This document shows, in pieces, positions 1-9,560 of a stretch of 64,000 bases of DNA. The stretch is from positions 62,001 through 126,000 of the forward strand of contig CAWAGF010000007.1 of assembly GCA_963781675.1 (NCBI GenBank), read 5' to 3'. The notes below the pieces were generated by a model, which ran no database searches, was not told the DNA's origin, and saw only the letters and a program-made list of their open reading frames with translations. Every line of letters begins with the position of its first letter. The first letter of the stretch is position 1. Both the position numbers and the translations under genes were made by a program. Source of the DNA: SCTD01 sp963781675. Its GTDB lineage: Bacteria > Actinomycetota > Actinomycetes > Mycobacteriales > SCTD01.

Positions 1-662
1 AGGAAGATCGCGATGAGCAGGCCGACGTCGCCGACCCGGTTCATGATGAACGCCTTCTTGGCGGCCGTCGCGTACGCCGGGACGTAGAACCAGAACGAGA
101 TCAGCAGGTAGGACGCGAGGCCGACGCCCTCCCAGCCGAGGAACAGCGCGAGGTAGCTGTCACCGAGGACGAGCACGAGCATCGCCGCGACGAACAGGTT
201 CAGGTAGGCGAAGAACAGCCGGCGGCGCGGGTCGTGCGCCATGTAGCCGAGCGAGTAGACGTGGATGAGGAACCCGACGCCGGTGATGAGCAGCACGAAG
301 GTCGCCGACAGCGGGTCGAGCAGCAGGCCGAAGTCGACCTGCAGCGCGTTGACCGGCACCCACGAGTAGAGCTGCAGGTCGGCGGTGCGGTCGTCCAGGC
401 CGAGCAGTGCGGCGAACGCGACCAGCCCGTAGAGGAAGGACGCGCCGCACGCCGCGATGGCGAGGTACGGGCCCCAGCTGTTGGTGCGCCTGCCGCCGAG
501 CAGCAGGACCGCGGCGCCGGCCAGCGGCAGCGCGACGAGCAGCCAGAGCAGCTCGAGCGAGCCGCTGGCGGCGGCGTAGTCCCCCGTGGGCAGGGGCACG
601 GCCGGGGCCTCGCTGGCGAGCACGGACTCCGTGCGCACGACGGCGTCCAGGAGCAGGCTCAC
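1..662 (-). CDS. nuoL: NADH-quinone oxidoreductase subunit L, N-terminal part (cut by window edge)
   Basis: This is the N-terminal third of NuoL, a proton-pumping antiporter-like membrane subunit of complex I. About 220 residues are visible. They include hydrophobic helices and the family stretch SLGYMAHDPRRRLFFAYLNL, followed by FLGWEGVGLASYLLI and AAKKAFIMNRVGD. The GTG start at 662 is well fixed because an in-frame TGA lies two codons upstream and a GGAG motif sits about eight bases before it. The gap to nuoK is 83 bases, wider than the other junctions of the operon. The remainder of the gene, and presumably nuoM and nuoN, lie beyond the left edge. Confidence 0.95.
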   Translation of the reverse strand, partial: MSLLLDAVVRTESVLASEAPAVPLPTGDYAAASGSLELLWLLVALPLAGAAVLLLGGRRTNSWGPYLAIAACGASFLYGLVAFAALLGLDDRTADLQLYSWVPVNALQVDFGLLLDPLSATFVLLITGVGFLIHVYSLGYMAHDPRRRLFFAYLNLFVAAMLVLVLGDSYLALFLGWEGVGLASYLLISFWFYVPAYATAAKKAFIMNRVGDVGLLIAIF

Positions 663-745
663 CGGTCAGCTCCGCTGATGGGCAGCACGGGTCGGTCCTC
701 GTCCTCTGTCGTGACGCGGCGGGTCAGGGCCGCGTGCGGGGGTGT

Positions 746-1045
746 CTAGTACTTGAGCAGGTTGGCGTCGTCGACCGAGGCCGACCGGCGGCTGCGGAAG
801 ATGCTCATGATGATCGCGAGCCCTACCACGACCTCCGCGGCGGCCACGACCATGACGAAGAACGCCATGACCTGGCCGTCGAGGGTGCCGGTCGTCCGGC
901 TGAAGGTCACCAGGGTCAGGTTGACCGAGTTGAGCATCAGCTCCACGCTCATGAACACCAGGATGGCGTTGCGGCGCAGCAGCACGCCGAGCCCGCCGAT
1001 GGTGAACAGCAGCGCCGCGAGCAGCAGGTAGTACGACTCGTTCAC
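746..1045 (-). CDS. nuoK: NADH-quinone oxidoreductase subunit K
   Basis: This 99-residue protein has the usual NuoK length and three hydrophobic segments. The conserved motif MSVELMLNSVNL (about 32-43) carries the membrane glutamate involved in proton translocation, and AAAEVVVGLAII (about 68-79) carries the second. The GTG start overlaps the end of nuoJ by four bases (GTGA), so translation is probably coupled. It acts in the membrane arm of complex I, next to NuoJ and NuoL. Confidence 0.96.
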   Translation of the reverse strand: MNESYYLLLAALLFTIGGLGVLLRRNAILVFMSVELMLNSVNLTLVTFSRTTGTLDGQVMAFFVMVVAAAEVVVGLAIIMSIFRSRRSASVDDANLLKY

Positions 1046-1794
1046 GACTGGACCGTGCCCTCGTTGGTCTGGCCGCCGGACGTCGACTCGAGGATCGGGC
1101 TGACGCTGTCCTTGGCCTCGCTGCCGTCGGGCAGCAGGGCGGGCGTGGCGGTCGACTGGTGGCCGGCGAAGACGCCGGGGCCGGGCAGCGGGAACGGGTG
1201 GTCGCTGGCGAACCGCTGGCGGGCCATCTCGCGCTGCGTCGCCTTCGGGGTGGTGCGCTCCTTGTGCGCCAGCACCATCGCGCCGAGCGCGGCGGTGATG
1301 AGCAGCGCGCTCGTCACCTCGAAGGCGAACAGGTAGTCGGTGAAGAGCAGTCGGGCGATGCCGACGACGTTGCCCTCCTCGTTGGCGGTGTCCAGGCCGA
1401 CCGAGGCGACCGTGCCGTCGTCGCCCACGACCGCGCCGGCGATCGTGCCCATGAGCAGGGCCGCGAAGCCCAGCCCCACGACCATCGCCAGCACGCGGTG
1501 GCCGCGCAGGGTCTCGATGAGCGAGTCGCTCGAGTCGACGCCGACGAGCATCAGCACGAACAGGAACAGCATGAGGATCGCGCCCGTGTAGACGATGACC
1601 TGCACGGCGGCGAGGAACGGCGCGTCCTGAGCGGCGTAGAGGCCGGCCAGGCTGAGCATCACGCCGGCCAGGAACAGCGCGGCGTGCACGGCGTTGCGCG
1701 ACAGCACCATCATCAGCGCGGCGATCGCGGCGAGCGGGCCGAGCACCCAGAAGGTGATGGCCTCGCCGGTGGAGGTGGCGGCGAGCACGGTCAC
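1042..1794 (-). CDS. nuoJ: NADH-quinone oxidoreductase subunit J
   Basis: This 250-residue membrane subunit of complex I has about five transmembrane helices. The conserved stretch FLAAVQVIVYTGAILMLFLF (about 60-79) contains the pi-bulge helix typical of NuoJ. A polar C-terminal tail of about 70 residues follows the last helix, as in other actinobacterial NuoJ proteins. The GTG start overlaps the nuoI stop by four bases, and the stop overlaps the nuoK start. Confidence 0.95.
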   Translation of the reverse strand: MTVLAATSTGEAITFWVLGPLAAIAALMMVLSRNAVHAALFLAGVMLSLAGLYAAQDAPFLAAVQVIVYTGAILMLFLFVLMLVGVDSSDSLIETLRGHRVLAMVVGLGFAALLMGTIAGAVVGDDGTVASVGLDTANEEGNVVGIARLLFTDYLFAFEVTSALLITAALGAMVLAHKERTTPKATQREMARQRFASDHPFPLPGPGVFAGHQSTATPALLPDGSEAKDSVSPILESTSGGQTNEGTVQS

Positions 1795-2384
1795 CGGTCC
1801 ACCGCCTGCGGGTCGCCGGCACGGGAGCTCGCGGGGTCGAGCCGTCCCTCGACGGCCGCGTCGCCGCCGACCGGCGACGTGCTGTTCGCGGCGCCGACGT
1901 AGTAGTCGGTGTCGGTGTCGCCGAGGCGCATCGGGTGCGGCGGCTGCTCCATGCCGGGCAGCAGCGGCGCGAGCAGCTGCGTCTTGGTGAAGATGAGGTC
2001 CTGCCGGCTGTCGTCGGCCAGCTCGTACTCGTTGCTCATGGTGAGCGAGCGGGTCGGGCAGGCCTCGATGCACAGGCCGCAGAAGATGCAGCGCAGGTAG
2101 TTGATCTGGTAGATCGACGCGTAGCGCTCGCCCGGGGAGTAGCGGGCCGCCTCGGTGTTGTCCGCGCCCTCGACGTAGATGGCGTCCGCGGGGCAGGCCC
2201 ACGCGCACAGCTCGCAGCCGATGCACTTCTCGAGGCCGTCCGGGTGCCGGTTCAGCACGTGCCGCCCGTGGTAGCGCGGGGCGGTCGGCGTCACCTCCTC
2301 CGGGTACTGCTCGGTGGTCACCTTCTTGAACATCTGCGCGAAGGTGAGCCCGAACCCGCGTACGGGGTCCAGGAAGCCGGCCAT
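1791..2384 (-). CDS. nuoI: NADH-quinone oxidoreductase subunit I (2x[4Fe-4S] ferredoxin)
   Basis: This 197-residue peripheral subunit carries the N6a and N6b clusters that pass electrons to NuoB. Two ferredoxin motifs are complete: CIGCELCAWACP (C54, C57, C60, C64) and CIFCGLCIEACP (C99, C102, C105, C109). The C-terminal 45 residues after the second motif are polar and poorly conserved. The ATG at 2384 is only two bases from the nuoH stop, and the stop overlaps the nuoJ start. Confidence 0.96.
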   Translation of the reverse strand: MAGFLDPVRGFGLTFAQMFKKVTTEQYPEEVTPTAPRYHGRHVLNRHPDGLEKCIGCELCAWACPADAIYVEGADNTEAARYSPGERYASIYQINYLRCIFCGLCIEACPTRSLTMSNEYELADDSRQDLIFTKTQLLAPLLPGMEQPPHPMRLGDTDTDYYVGAANSTSPVGGDAAVEGRLDPASSRAGDPQAVDR

Positions 2385-2386
2385 GG

Positions 2387-3733
2387 TCAGGCCTCCCTGT
2401 CGGTGGTGTCGGGGGCGCCTGCGCTCACGCGCGCCGGGGCGAGGGAGCGCGGTGTCGGCGGGACGACGAGGTCCATCGGCGGGGTCGGGAAGCCGCCCTG
2501 GTCGAGCGGCGTGACGTCGGTGCCGGGCCCGGTGCGCTCCTGGCCCTCGCCGACCAGCTCGCCGTCCTTCTTGGGCGCCGGGATCAGCCAGAACACCGCG
2601 AGCACGACGGCGAACACCACGAAGACGATGGTCAGCAGGGTGCGCCGGCTGTCGACCTCCAGCGTCAGCGTGCGGATCGCGGCGACGAGCAGGATCCAGA
2701 GCAGGCCGACCGGGACGAGCACCTTCCAGCCGAAGCGCATGAAGGTGTCGTAGCGCATGCGGGGCAGCACGCCGCGCAGCCAGATGAAGAAGAAGATGAA
2801 GACCATCGTCTTCGACAGGAACCAGATGATCGGGAAGAAGCCCTCGCTCATCCACTCGACCTGGCTGAACGGGAAGATCGGCTGCCAGCCGCCGAGGAAC
2901 AGCGTCGTGGCCAGCGCCGAGACGGTCACCATGTTGATGTACTCCGCGAGGAAGAACATCGCGAACTTCAGCGAGCTGTACTCGGTGTGGAAGCCGCCGA
3001 CCAGCTCGGACTCGGCCTCCGGCAGGTCGAACGGCGCGCGGTTGGTCTCACCGGTCATCGCGATCACGTAGATGACGAAGCTGACCGGCAGCGTGAGGAT
3101 GAACCAGCGGCCCTCCTGCGCAGCGACGATCTCGCTGGTGGAGAGCGATCCGGCGTAGAGGAAGACCGCGACGAGCGCGAGCGCCATCGCGATCTCGTAC
3201 GAGATGACCTGGGCGGCCGACCGCAGCCCGCCGAGCAGCGGGTAGGTCGAGCCGGAGCTCCAGCCGGCCAGGACGATGCCGTACACGCCGAGGCTCGCGC
3301 AGGCCAGGATCCACAGCACGCCGACCGGGAGGTCGGTCAGCTGCAGGGCGGTCTCGTTGCCGCCGATGCTGACCTTCGGGCCGAAGGGGATGACCGAGAA
3401 CGCCAGCAGCGCCGGGATCGCGGACAGCAACGGGGCGAGCAGGTAGACCGGCCGGTCGGCCAGCTTCGGGATGATGTCTTCCTTGAAGGCGAGCTTCAGG
3501 CCGTCGGCGAGCGACTGGCCCCAGCCGCCGGGGCCGACGCGGTTCGGGCCGCTGCGCTGCTGCATGCGCGCGACGACCTTGCGCTCGAAGACGATGGTGA
3601 ACAGCGTCATCAGCAGCAGCAGGACGAAGACGAACAGCGCCTTGCAGATGGTCAGCCAGATCGGCTCGTTGCCGAAGCTGGTGAGCGGCAGCTGGGTGTC
3701 GCTGCCGCCGTCCTGGGTGAGCAGCAGGCTCAT
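2387..3733 (-). CDS. nuoH: NADH-quinone oxidoreductase subunit H
   Basis: This 448-residue polytopic membrane subunit forms much of the quinone-binding cavity at the junction of the two arms. Family motifs are visible: RMQQRSGPNRVGPGGWGQSL near residue 56, then ETNRAPFDLPEAESELVGGF and EYSSLKFAMFFLAEY in the middle. The last 60 residues are a Pro/Gly-rich soluble tail, as in other actinobacteria. The start codon overlaps the nuoG stop by four bases. Confidence 0.96.
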   Translation of the reverse strand: MSLLLTQDGGSDTQLPLTSFGNEPIWLTICKALFVFVLLLLMTLFTIVFERKVVARMQQRSGPNRVGPGGWGQSLADGLKLAFKEDIIPKLADRPVYLLAPLLSAIPALLAFSVIPFGPKVSIGGNETALQLTDLPVGVLWILACASLGVYGIVLAGWSSGSTYPLLGGLRSAAQVISYEIAMALALVAVFLYAGSLSTSEIVAAQEGRWFILTLPVSFVIYVIAMTGETNRAPFDLPEAESELVGGFHTEYSSLKFAMFFLAEYINMVTVSALATTLFLGGWQPIFPFSQVEWMSEGFFPIIWFLSKTMVFIFFFIWLRGVLPRMRYDTFMRFGWKVLVPVGLLWILLVAAIRTLTLEVDSRRTLLTIVFVVFAVVLAVFWLIPAPKKDGELVGEGQERTGPGTDVTPLDQGGFPTPPMDLVVPPTPRSLAPARVSAGAPDTTDREA

Positions 3734-6153
3734 GCGGCACCTCCGGCGGCGATGCGGACGACCGAGCCCGGCACGACGGCCAGGTCACGGCGGACGGCGG
3801 CGTCCGGGGTGCGCATCGGCACCCAGACGACCCGGTCCGGCAGGTCGGCGACGACCAGCGGGAGGGTCAGGCTGCCGCGGTCGGAGGAGACCGTGACCAG
3901 GCTGCCCTCAGCGGCGCCGACCTCGGCGGCGGTGGCGGCCGACAGGTGCAGGCGCGGCTTCTTGGCGGTGCCGGCGAGGAACGGCTCGCCGTCCTGCAGG
4001 GACCCGTCGTCGAGCAGCCAGTGCCAGGAGGCGAGCACGGCCTCACCGGCCTGCGGCTCCGGGGCGGGGGCGGCGTCCGCGCTCGGTGCGGGGGCGGTGC
4101 CGGGAGCGGCGCCGATCCGGCCGATCTCGGCGCGGGCGGCGGCGACGTCCGGCAGGCCGAGCGGCACGTCGAGCTCGTCGGCGAGCACGTGCAGCACGCG
4201 GCCGTCGGTCAGGTGGCCGCTGGTGCCGAGGACCTGCTCGAACGGGCGGGCCCGGCCCTCCCAGTCGAGGAACGTGCCGGCCTTCTCGACGGCGGCGGCC
4301 ACCGGGAAGACGACGTCCGCCCGGTCGGTGACCGGCGAGCGGCGCAGCTCGAGGCTGACCAGGAAGCCGACGTTGTCCAGCGCGTCGAGCGCCAGCCACG
4401 GGTCGGGGCAGTCGGCGGGGTCGACCGCGCCCACGACCAGCGCGGACAGCTCGCCGTCGCGGGCGGCGGTGAGGATGCCGTCGAGGTCGCGGCCGGGCTG
4501 CGCAGGCAGGTCGCCCCAGCCGAGGTCGCCGGCCTGGTCAGTCGTGCGGCCGCCGGGGAGCAGGCCGGGCAGCGTGCCGGCGTCGATCGCGCCGCGCTCG
4601 CCCGCGCGGCGCGGGACCCAGGCGAGCCGCGCCCCGGTGGCGGTGGCCAGGCGGGAGGCGGCGGACAGCGCGCCGGGCGTCGCCGCGAGCCGCTCCCCGA
4701 CCAGGATGATCGCCCCGGGCTCGCCGAGCGCGGTGGCGGCCTCACCGGCGATGCCCTCGGCCGCGCCGAGCAGGCCCGCGAGGGCGACGGCCTCGGCACC
4801 GGGGGCGGTCTGGATCAGGCGGCCGGCGGTCTTGACCGTGCCGGGGCTGCGGAACGGCGCGACCGCGAAGACGCGCGTGCCGACGCGGCGGACGGCCTTG
4901 CGCAGCCGCAGGAACAGGATCGGCGACTCCTCCTCCGGCTCGAAGCCGGCGAGCAGCACCGTGCGCGCGCTCTCCAGGTCGGCGTAGGTGACCACGCCCT
5001 CCTGGCTGGCGTAGCGGCCGGCGACGTGCGCGGCGAGGAAGTCCTGCTCCTCGGCGGAGTGCGGGCGCACGCGGGAGTCGACGTCGTTGGTGCCGAGCAC
5101 GACGCGGGCGAACTTGCTGTAGGCGTAGGCGTCCTCGACGGTCAGGCGACCGCCGGGCAGCACGCCGACGCCCTTGTCCGCCTTGGCCAGGCGCAGGCCC
5201 TCGGCCGCGCGGTGCAGCGCCTCGGTCCAGGACGCCGGGCGCAGCGCGCCGGTCGCGTAGTCGCGCATGAGCGGCGTCGCGATGCGGTCGCCCTGCTGGG
5301 CGTAGGTGAAGGCCCAGCGGCCCTTGTCGCAGTTCCACTCCTCGTTGACCTGCGGGTCGTCACCGGCCAGCCGGCGCAGCACCTTGCCGCGGCGGTGGTC
5401 GGTGCGCAGCGCGCAGCCCGACGCGCAGTGCTCGCAGACCATCGGCGTGGACACCAGGTCGAACGGCCGGGCGCGGAAGCGGTAGGCCGCGCCGGTCAGC
5501 GCGCCGACCGGGCAGATCTGCACGGTGTTGCCGGAGAAGTAGCTCTCGAACGGCTGGTCGCTGTAGATGGCGACCTGCTGCAGGGCGCCGCGCTCGAACA
5601 GCTCGATGAACGGGTCGCCCGCCACCTGCTGGCTGAAGCGCGTGCAGCGGGCGCAGAGCACGCAGCGCTCGCGGTCGAGCAGCACCTGGCTGGAGATGGC
5701 GATCGGCTTCGGGAAGGTGCGCTTCACGTCGTGGAAGCGGGACTCGGCGTTGCCGTTGGTCATCGTCTGGTTCTGCAGCGGGCACTCGCCGCCCTTGTCG
5801 CAGACCGGGCAGTCGAGCGGGTGGTTGATGAGCAGCAGCTCGAGGGTGCCCTCCTGCGCCTTCTTGGCGACCGGGCTCGTGAGCTGGGTCTTGACGACCA
5901 TGCCCTCGGTGACGGTGCTGGTGCAGGCGGTCAGCGGCTTGCGCTGGCCCTCCACCTCGACGATGCACTGGCGGCACGCGCCGACCGGGTCGAGCAGCGG
6001 GTGGTCGCAGAAGCGCGGGATCTGGATCCCGAGCAGCTCGGCCGCGCGGATGATCAGCGTGCCCTTGGGCACCGCGACCTCGAAGCCGTCGATCGTGAGG
6101 GTGACGAGGTCGGACGGCACCACGTCGGCGGTGCTGGGGGACGTGACGGTCAC
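3730..6153 (-). CDS. nuoG: NADH-quinone oxidoreductase subunit G
   Basis: This 807-residue peripheral-arm subunit carries several Fe-S clusters. The N-terminal [2Fe-2S] ferredoxin domain has C49, C60, C63 and C77. The HxxxCxxC-type [4Fe-4S] site follows as HPLDCPVCDKGGEC (111-124), then CVLCARC (164-170). A molybdopterin-oxidoreductase-like domain begins with CEHCASGC and fills the rest of the protein, where the cofactor site is presumed non-functional as in other NuoG. A Pro/Ala-rich linker lies near residue 690. The GTG start overlaps the nuoF stop by four bases. Confidence 0.96.
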   Translation of the reverse strand: MTVTSPSTADVVPSDLVTLTIDGFEVAVPKGTLIIRAAELLGIQIPRFCDHPLLDPVGACRQCIVEVEGQRKPLTACTSTVTEGMVVKTQLTSPVAKKAQEGTLELLLINHPLDCPVCDKGGECPLQNQTMTNGNAESRFHDVKRTFPKPIAISSQVLLDRERCVLCARCTRFSQQVAGDPFIELFERGALQQVAIYSDQPFESYFSGNTVQICPVGALTGAAYRFRARPFDLVSTPMVCEHCASGCALRTDHRRGKVLRRLAGDDPQVNEEWNCDKGRWAFTYAQQGDRIATPLMRDYATGALRPASWTEALHRAAEGLRLAKADKGVGVLPGGRLTVEDAYAYSKFARVVLGTNDVDSRVRPHSAEEQDFLAAHVAGRYASQEGVVTYADLESARTVLLAGFEPEEESPILFLRLRKAVRRVGTRVFAVAPFRSPGTVKTAGRLIQTAPGAEAVALAGLLGAAEGIAGEAATALGEPGAIILVGERLAATPGALSAASRLATATGARLAWVPRRAGERGAIDAGTLPGLLPGGRTTDQAGDLGWGDLPAQPGRDLDGILTAARDGELSALVVGAVDPADCPDPWLALDALDNVGFLVSLELRRSPVTDRADVVFPVAAAVEKAGTFLDWEGRARPFEQVLGTSGHLTDGRVLHVLADELDVPLGLPDVAAARAEIGRIGAAPGTAPAPSADAAPAPEPQAGEAVLASWHWLLDDGSLQDGEPFLAGTAKKPRLHLSAATAAEVGAAEGSLVTVSSDRGSLTLPLVVADLPDRVVWVPMRTPDAAVRRDLAVVPGSVVRIAAGGAA

Positions 6154-7478
6154 GCGGGCGCTCCTGCGAAGACGGTGCTGGCCACCGGGTCGAACGGGCA
6201 GCCCTTGTTGGTGATGTGCGCGATGAACTCGTCGCGGAAGTACTGCACGCCCGACACGATCGGGCTGGTCGCACCGTCGCCGAGGGCGCAGAACGAGCGG
6301 CCGAAGATGTTGTCGCAGGTGTCGAGCAGCGTCGCGATGTCCTCCTCGGTGCCGGTGCCGGCCTCGAGGCGCTGCAGGATCTGGACCATCCAGTAGGTGC
6401 CCTCCCGGCACGGGGTGCACTTGCCGCAGGACTCGTGCGCGTAGAACTCGGTCCAGCGCAGGATCGCCCGCACCGCGCAGGTCGTCTCGTCGAAGCACTG
6501 CAGCGCCTTGGTGCCGAGCATGGAGCCGGCGGCGGCGACGCCCTCGTAGTCCAGCGGGACGTCGAGGTGCTCCTCGGTGAGCAGCGGCGTGGAGGAGCCG
6601 CCCGGCGTCCAGAACTTCAGCCGGTGGCCCTCGCGCATGCCGCCCGACAGGTCGAGCAGCTGGCGCAGCGTGATGCCCAGCGGCGCCTCGAACTGGCCGG
6701 GGTTCTTCACGTGGCCGGACAGCGAGTAGAGCGTGTAGCCCTTGCTCTTCTCCGTGCCCATGCTGGAGAACCACTCGGCGCCGCCGAGCACGATGCTCGG
6801 GACCGAGGCGATGGACTCGACGTTGTTCACGACGGTCGGGCTCGCGTAGAGGCCGTGCGTCGCCGGGAACGGCGGGCGCAGGCGCGGCTGGCCGCGGTAG
6901 CCCTCGAGCGAGTCGAGCAGCGCCGTCTCCTCGCCGCAGATGTACGCGCCGGACCCGGCGTGCACCACGACGTCGAGGTCGTAGCCCGACCCGCCGATGT
7001 CCTTGCCGAGGTGACCGGCGGCGTACGCGTCGAGGACGGCCTGCTGCAGCCGGCGGATGACGTGCACGATCTCGCCGCGCACGTAGATGACGGCGAAGCC
7101 CGCGCGGATGGCGTACGAGGAGATGATCACGCCCTCGACCAGCGCGTGCGGGTTGGCCAGCATGAACGGGGTGTCCTTGCAGGTGCCCGGCTCGCTCTCG
7201 TCGGCGTTCACGACGAGGTAGTGCGGCTTGGCGCTGTCACTGCCGGGGGGACCCCCGGCACCTTGCGGGATGAAGCCCCACTTCATGCCGGTCGGGAAGC
7301 CGGCGCCGCCGCGGCCGCGCAGCCCGGAGTCCTTGACCAGCTGGATGAGCGCGTCCGGCTCCATGGCGAGGGCCTTGGGCAGCGCGGTGTAGCCGCCGCG
7401 GCGCGTGTAGCCGTCGATCGTGAAGGAGTCGGCGTCGTCCCAGTGGCGGGACAGGACCGGCGTGAAGACCACCGTCAC
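6150..7478 (-). CDS. nuoF: NADH-quinone oxidoreductase subunit F (NADH-binding)
   Basis: This 442-residue subunit binds NADH and FMN and carries cluster N3. The glycine-rich nucleotide site GRGGAGFPTG lies at 55-64, GAYICGEETALLDSLEG marks the FMN region, and ESCGKCTPCREG plus a later cysteine supply the [4Fe-4S] ligands. A short Gly/Pro-rich insertion (GAGGPPGSDS) follows MKWGFIPQ and is not seen in most homologues. The GTG start overlaps the nuoE stop by four bases. Confidence 0.96.
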   Translation of the reverse strand: MTVVFTPVLSRHWDDADSFTIDGYTRRGGYTALPKALAMEPDALIQLVKDSGLRGRGGAGFPTGMKWGFIPQGAGGPPGSDSAKPHYLVVNADESEPGTCKDTPFMLANPHALVEGVIISSYAIRAGFAVIYVRGEIVHVIRRLQQAVLDAYAAGHLGKDIGGSGYDLDVVVHAGSGAYICGEETALLDSLEGYRGQPRLRPPFPATHGLYASPTVVNNVESIASVPSIVLGGAEWFSSMGTEKSKGYTLYSLSGHVKNPGQFEAPLGITLRQLLDLSGGMREGHRLKFWTPGGSSTPLLTEEHLDVPLDYEGVAAAGSMLGTKALQCFDETTCAVRAILRWTEFYAHESCGKCTPCREGTYWMVQILQRLEAGTGTEEDIATLLDTCDNIFGRSFCALGDGATSPIVSGVQYFRDEFIAHITNKGCPFDPVASTVFAGAPA

Positions 7479-8158
7479 TGCTCCTTGCTCGGGTAGGCGG
7501 GGGCCTCGTCGCCGCGGGCCTTGGCCAGCTCGAGGCCGACCAGGGTCGGCGGCCCGGCCTGCACGCCCTCGTTGGCGCGGCCGTCGGCGAAGCCGGCCAG
7601 CACCCGGGAGGCCTGCTTGAACGTGCACAGCGAGCTCGGCCCGCGGGTCGGCGCGGGCGGGTTGCCGGCACGGCACGCGTCGACCAGGTCTCGTGCGCTG
7701 CCGGGCGTCTGGTTGTCGTAGAACTCCCAGTTGACCATCATCACGGGGGCGTAGTCGCAGGCTGCGTTGCACTCGACGTGCTCGAGGCTGATGCGGCCGT
7801 CCTCGGTCGTCTCGTTGTGGCCGATCCCGAGGTGCTCCTTGAGCCCGTCGAGGATCGCGTCGCCGCCGAGCACCGCGCAGAGCGTGTTCGTGCAGACGCC
7901 CACGTGGTACTCGCCGGCCGGCTTGCGGCGGTACATCGTGTAGAAGGTCGCGACCGCACCGACCTCGGCCTTGGTCAGACCGAGCTCCTCCGCGCACATG
8001 GCGATGCCCGCCGGGCTGACGTAGCCCTCGACCGACTGCGCGAGGTGCAGCATCGGCAGCAGGGCCGAGCGCGGCTTCGGGTAGCGCGCGATGATCTCGC
8101 GCATCTCGGCGCGCGTCGTCTCGGTCAGCCCGGTCGTCTCCGGGTTCGTGGTGCTCAT
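7475..8158 (-). CDS. nuoE: NADH-quinone oxidoreductase subunit E
   Basis: This 227-residue thioredoxin-fold subunit carries the [2Fe-2S] cluster N1a. The ligands are C89 and C94 (VCTNTLC) and C130 and C134 (CNAACDYAP). A C-terminal extension of about 60 residues after the cluster domain is typical of actinobacterial NuoE. The ATG at 8158 directly abuts the nuoD stop at 8159. Confidence 0.96.
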   Translation of the reverse strand: MSTTNPETTGLTETTRAEMREIIARYPKPRSALLPMLHLAQSVEGYVSPAGIAMCAEELGLTKAEVGAVATFYTMYRRKPAGEYHVGVCTNTLCAVLGGDAILDGLKEHLGIGHNETTEDGRISLEHVECNAACDYAPVMMVNWEFYDNQTPGSARDLVDACRAGNPPAPTRGPSSLCTFKQASRVLAGFADGRANEGVQAGPPTLVGLELAKARGDEAPAYPSKEQ

Positions 8159-9520
8159 CTACCGGTCCACTCCACCCATCACGGGGTCGATCGAGGCCAC
8201 GGCCGCGATGGCGTCCGAGAGCATGCCGCCCTCGCACATCGCCGCGGTCGCCTGCAGGTTGGTGAAGGAGGGGTCGCGCACGTGGACGCGGTACGGCCGG
8301 GTGCCGCCGTCGCTGACCACGTGCATCCCGAGCTCGCCGCGGGGCGACTCGACGGCCGTGTAGACCTGGCCCGGCGGGACGCGGAAGCCCTCGGTGACCA
8401 GCTTGAAGTGGTGGATGAGCGCCTCCATCGAGGTGCCCATGATCTTCTTCACGTGGTCGAGCGACTGGCCCATGCCGTCGCTGCCGAGCGCGAGCTGCGC
8501 CGGCCAGGCGATCTTGGTGTCCTCCACCATGACCGGGCCCGGCTCGAGCTTGTCGAGCGCCTGCTCGATGATCTTCAGGCTCTCGTGCATCTCCTGCTTG
8601 CGGACGAGGAACCGGCCCCAGCAGTCGGCGTCGGTCGAGGTGGCGACGTCGAAGTCGTAGCCCTCGTAGCCGCAGTACGGCTCGGTCTTGCGCAGGTCCC
8701 AGGCGAGGCCGGCCGAGCGGAGCACCGGACCCGTGACGCCGAGGGCGAGGCAGCCCTGCACGTCGAGGTGCGCGATCTTCTGGGTGCGGGCCTGCCAGAT
8801 CGGGTTGCCGGTCAGCAGGTCGTCGATGCCCTTGAGCGCACCGGGCAGGACCTTCAGCAGCTCGCGGGTCTTCTCGACGGCGCCGGGCGGCAGGTCCTGC
8901 GCCAGGCCGCCGGGGCGGACGTACGCGTGGTTCATGCGCAGGCCGGTGATCATCTCGAGGACGTCGAGGATCATCTCGCGCTCGCGGAACGCGTTGGTCA
9001 TGGCGGTCAGCGCGCCGAGCTCGAGCCCGCCGGTGGCGAACGCGACGAGGTGGCTGCTGATCCGGTTGAGCTCCATGCAGAGCACCCGGATGACCTGCGC
9101 GCGCGGCGGCGCCTCGATGCCGAGCAGCTTCTCGACGGCGAGGGAGTAGGCCGTCTCGTTGAAGATCGGCGACAGGTAGTCCATGCGCGTCACGAAGGTG
9201 ACGCCCTGCGTCCAGTTGCGGTACTCGAGGTTCTTCTCGATGCCGGTGTGCAGGTAGCCGATGACGGTGCGCGCGGTCGTGACGGTCTCGCCCTCGAGCT
9301 CCATCACCAGGCGGAGCACGCCGTGCGTCGACGGGTGCTGCGGGCCCATGTTGACGACGATGCGCTCGTCGTCGTTCTCGCCGAGCACGCTGTCCCAGTC
9401 GCCGCCGGTGACCGTGTAGACGGTGCCCTCGGTGGTCTCGCGGGTCGTCGCGGCGTAGGGGTCAGCGGCGTACGGGTCAGCGGCGTGCGGGTCCGTCGTG
9501 GTGTCGTCCGTGGTCGTCAT
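8159..9520 (-). CDS. nuoD: NADH-quinone oxidoreductase subunit D
   Basis: This 453-residue subunit forms the quinone site with NuoB. The hallmark NMGPQHPSTHGVLRLV lies near residue 57 and HTGIEKNLEYR follows. The C-terminal end D-P-V-M-G-G-V-D-R matches the family. The first 30 residues are an acidic, Thr-rich extension with a small duplicated unit (ADPYAADPYA). A 40-base gap separates it from nuoC. Confidence 0.96.
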   Translation of the reverse strand: MTTTDDTTTDPHAADPYAADPYAATTRETTEGTVYTVTGGDWDSVLGENDDERIVVNMGPQHPSTHGVLRLVMELEGETVTTARTVIGYLHTGIEKNLEYRNWTQGVTFVTRMDYLSPIFNETAYSLAVEKLLGIEAPPRAQVIRVLCMELNRISSHLVAFATGGLELGALTAMTNAFREREMILDVLEMITGLRMNHAYVRPGGLAQDLPPGAVEKTRELLKVLPGALKGIDDLLTGNPIWQARTQKIAHLDVQGCLALGVTGPVLRSAGLAWDLRKTEPYCGYEGYDFDVATSTDADCWGRFLVRKQEMHESLKIIEQALDKLEPGPVMVEDTKIAWPAQLALGSDGMGQSLDHVKKIMGTSMEALIHHFKLVTEGFRVPPGQVYTAVESPRGELGMHVVSDGGTRPYRVHVRDPSFTNLQATAAMCEGGMLSDAIAAVASIDPVMGGVDR

Positions 9521-9560
9521 CGGGGCTCCCGCGTCGGTGCGAGCTCGCTCGGAACGGTCC

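Noticed and set aside
234..6396. Long plus-strand open frames antisense to nuo genes
   Set aside because: They are compositional shadows of high-GC coding on the other strand, with Arg/Gly/Ala-rich text and no domain or ribosome site.
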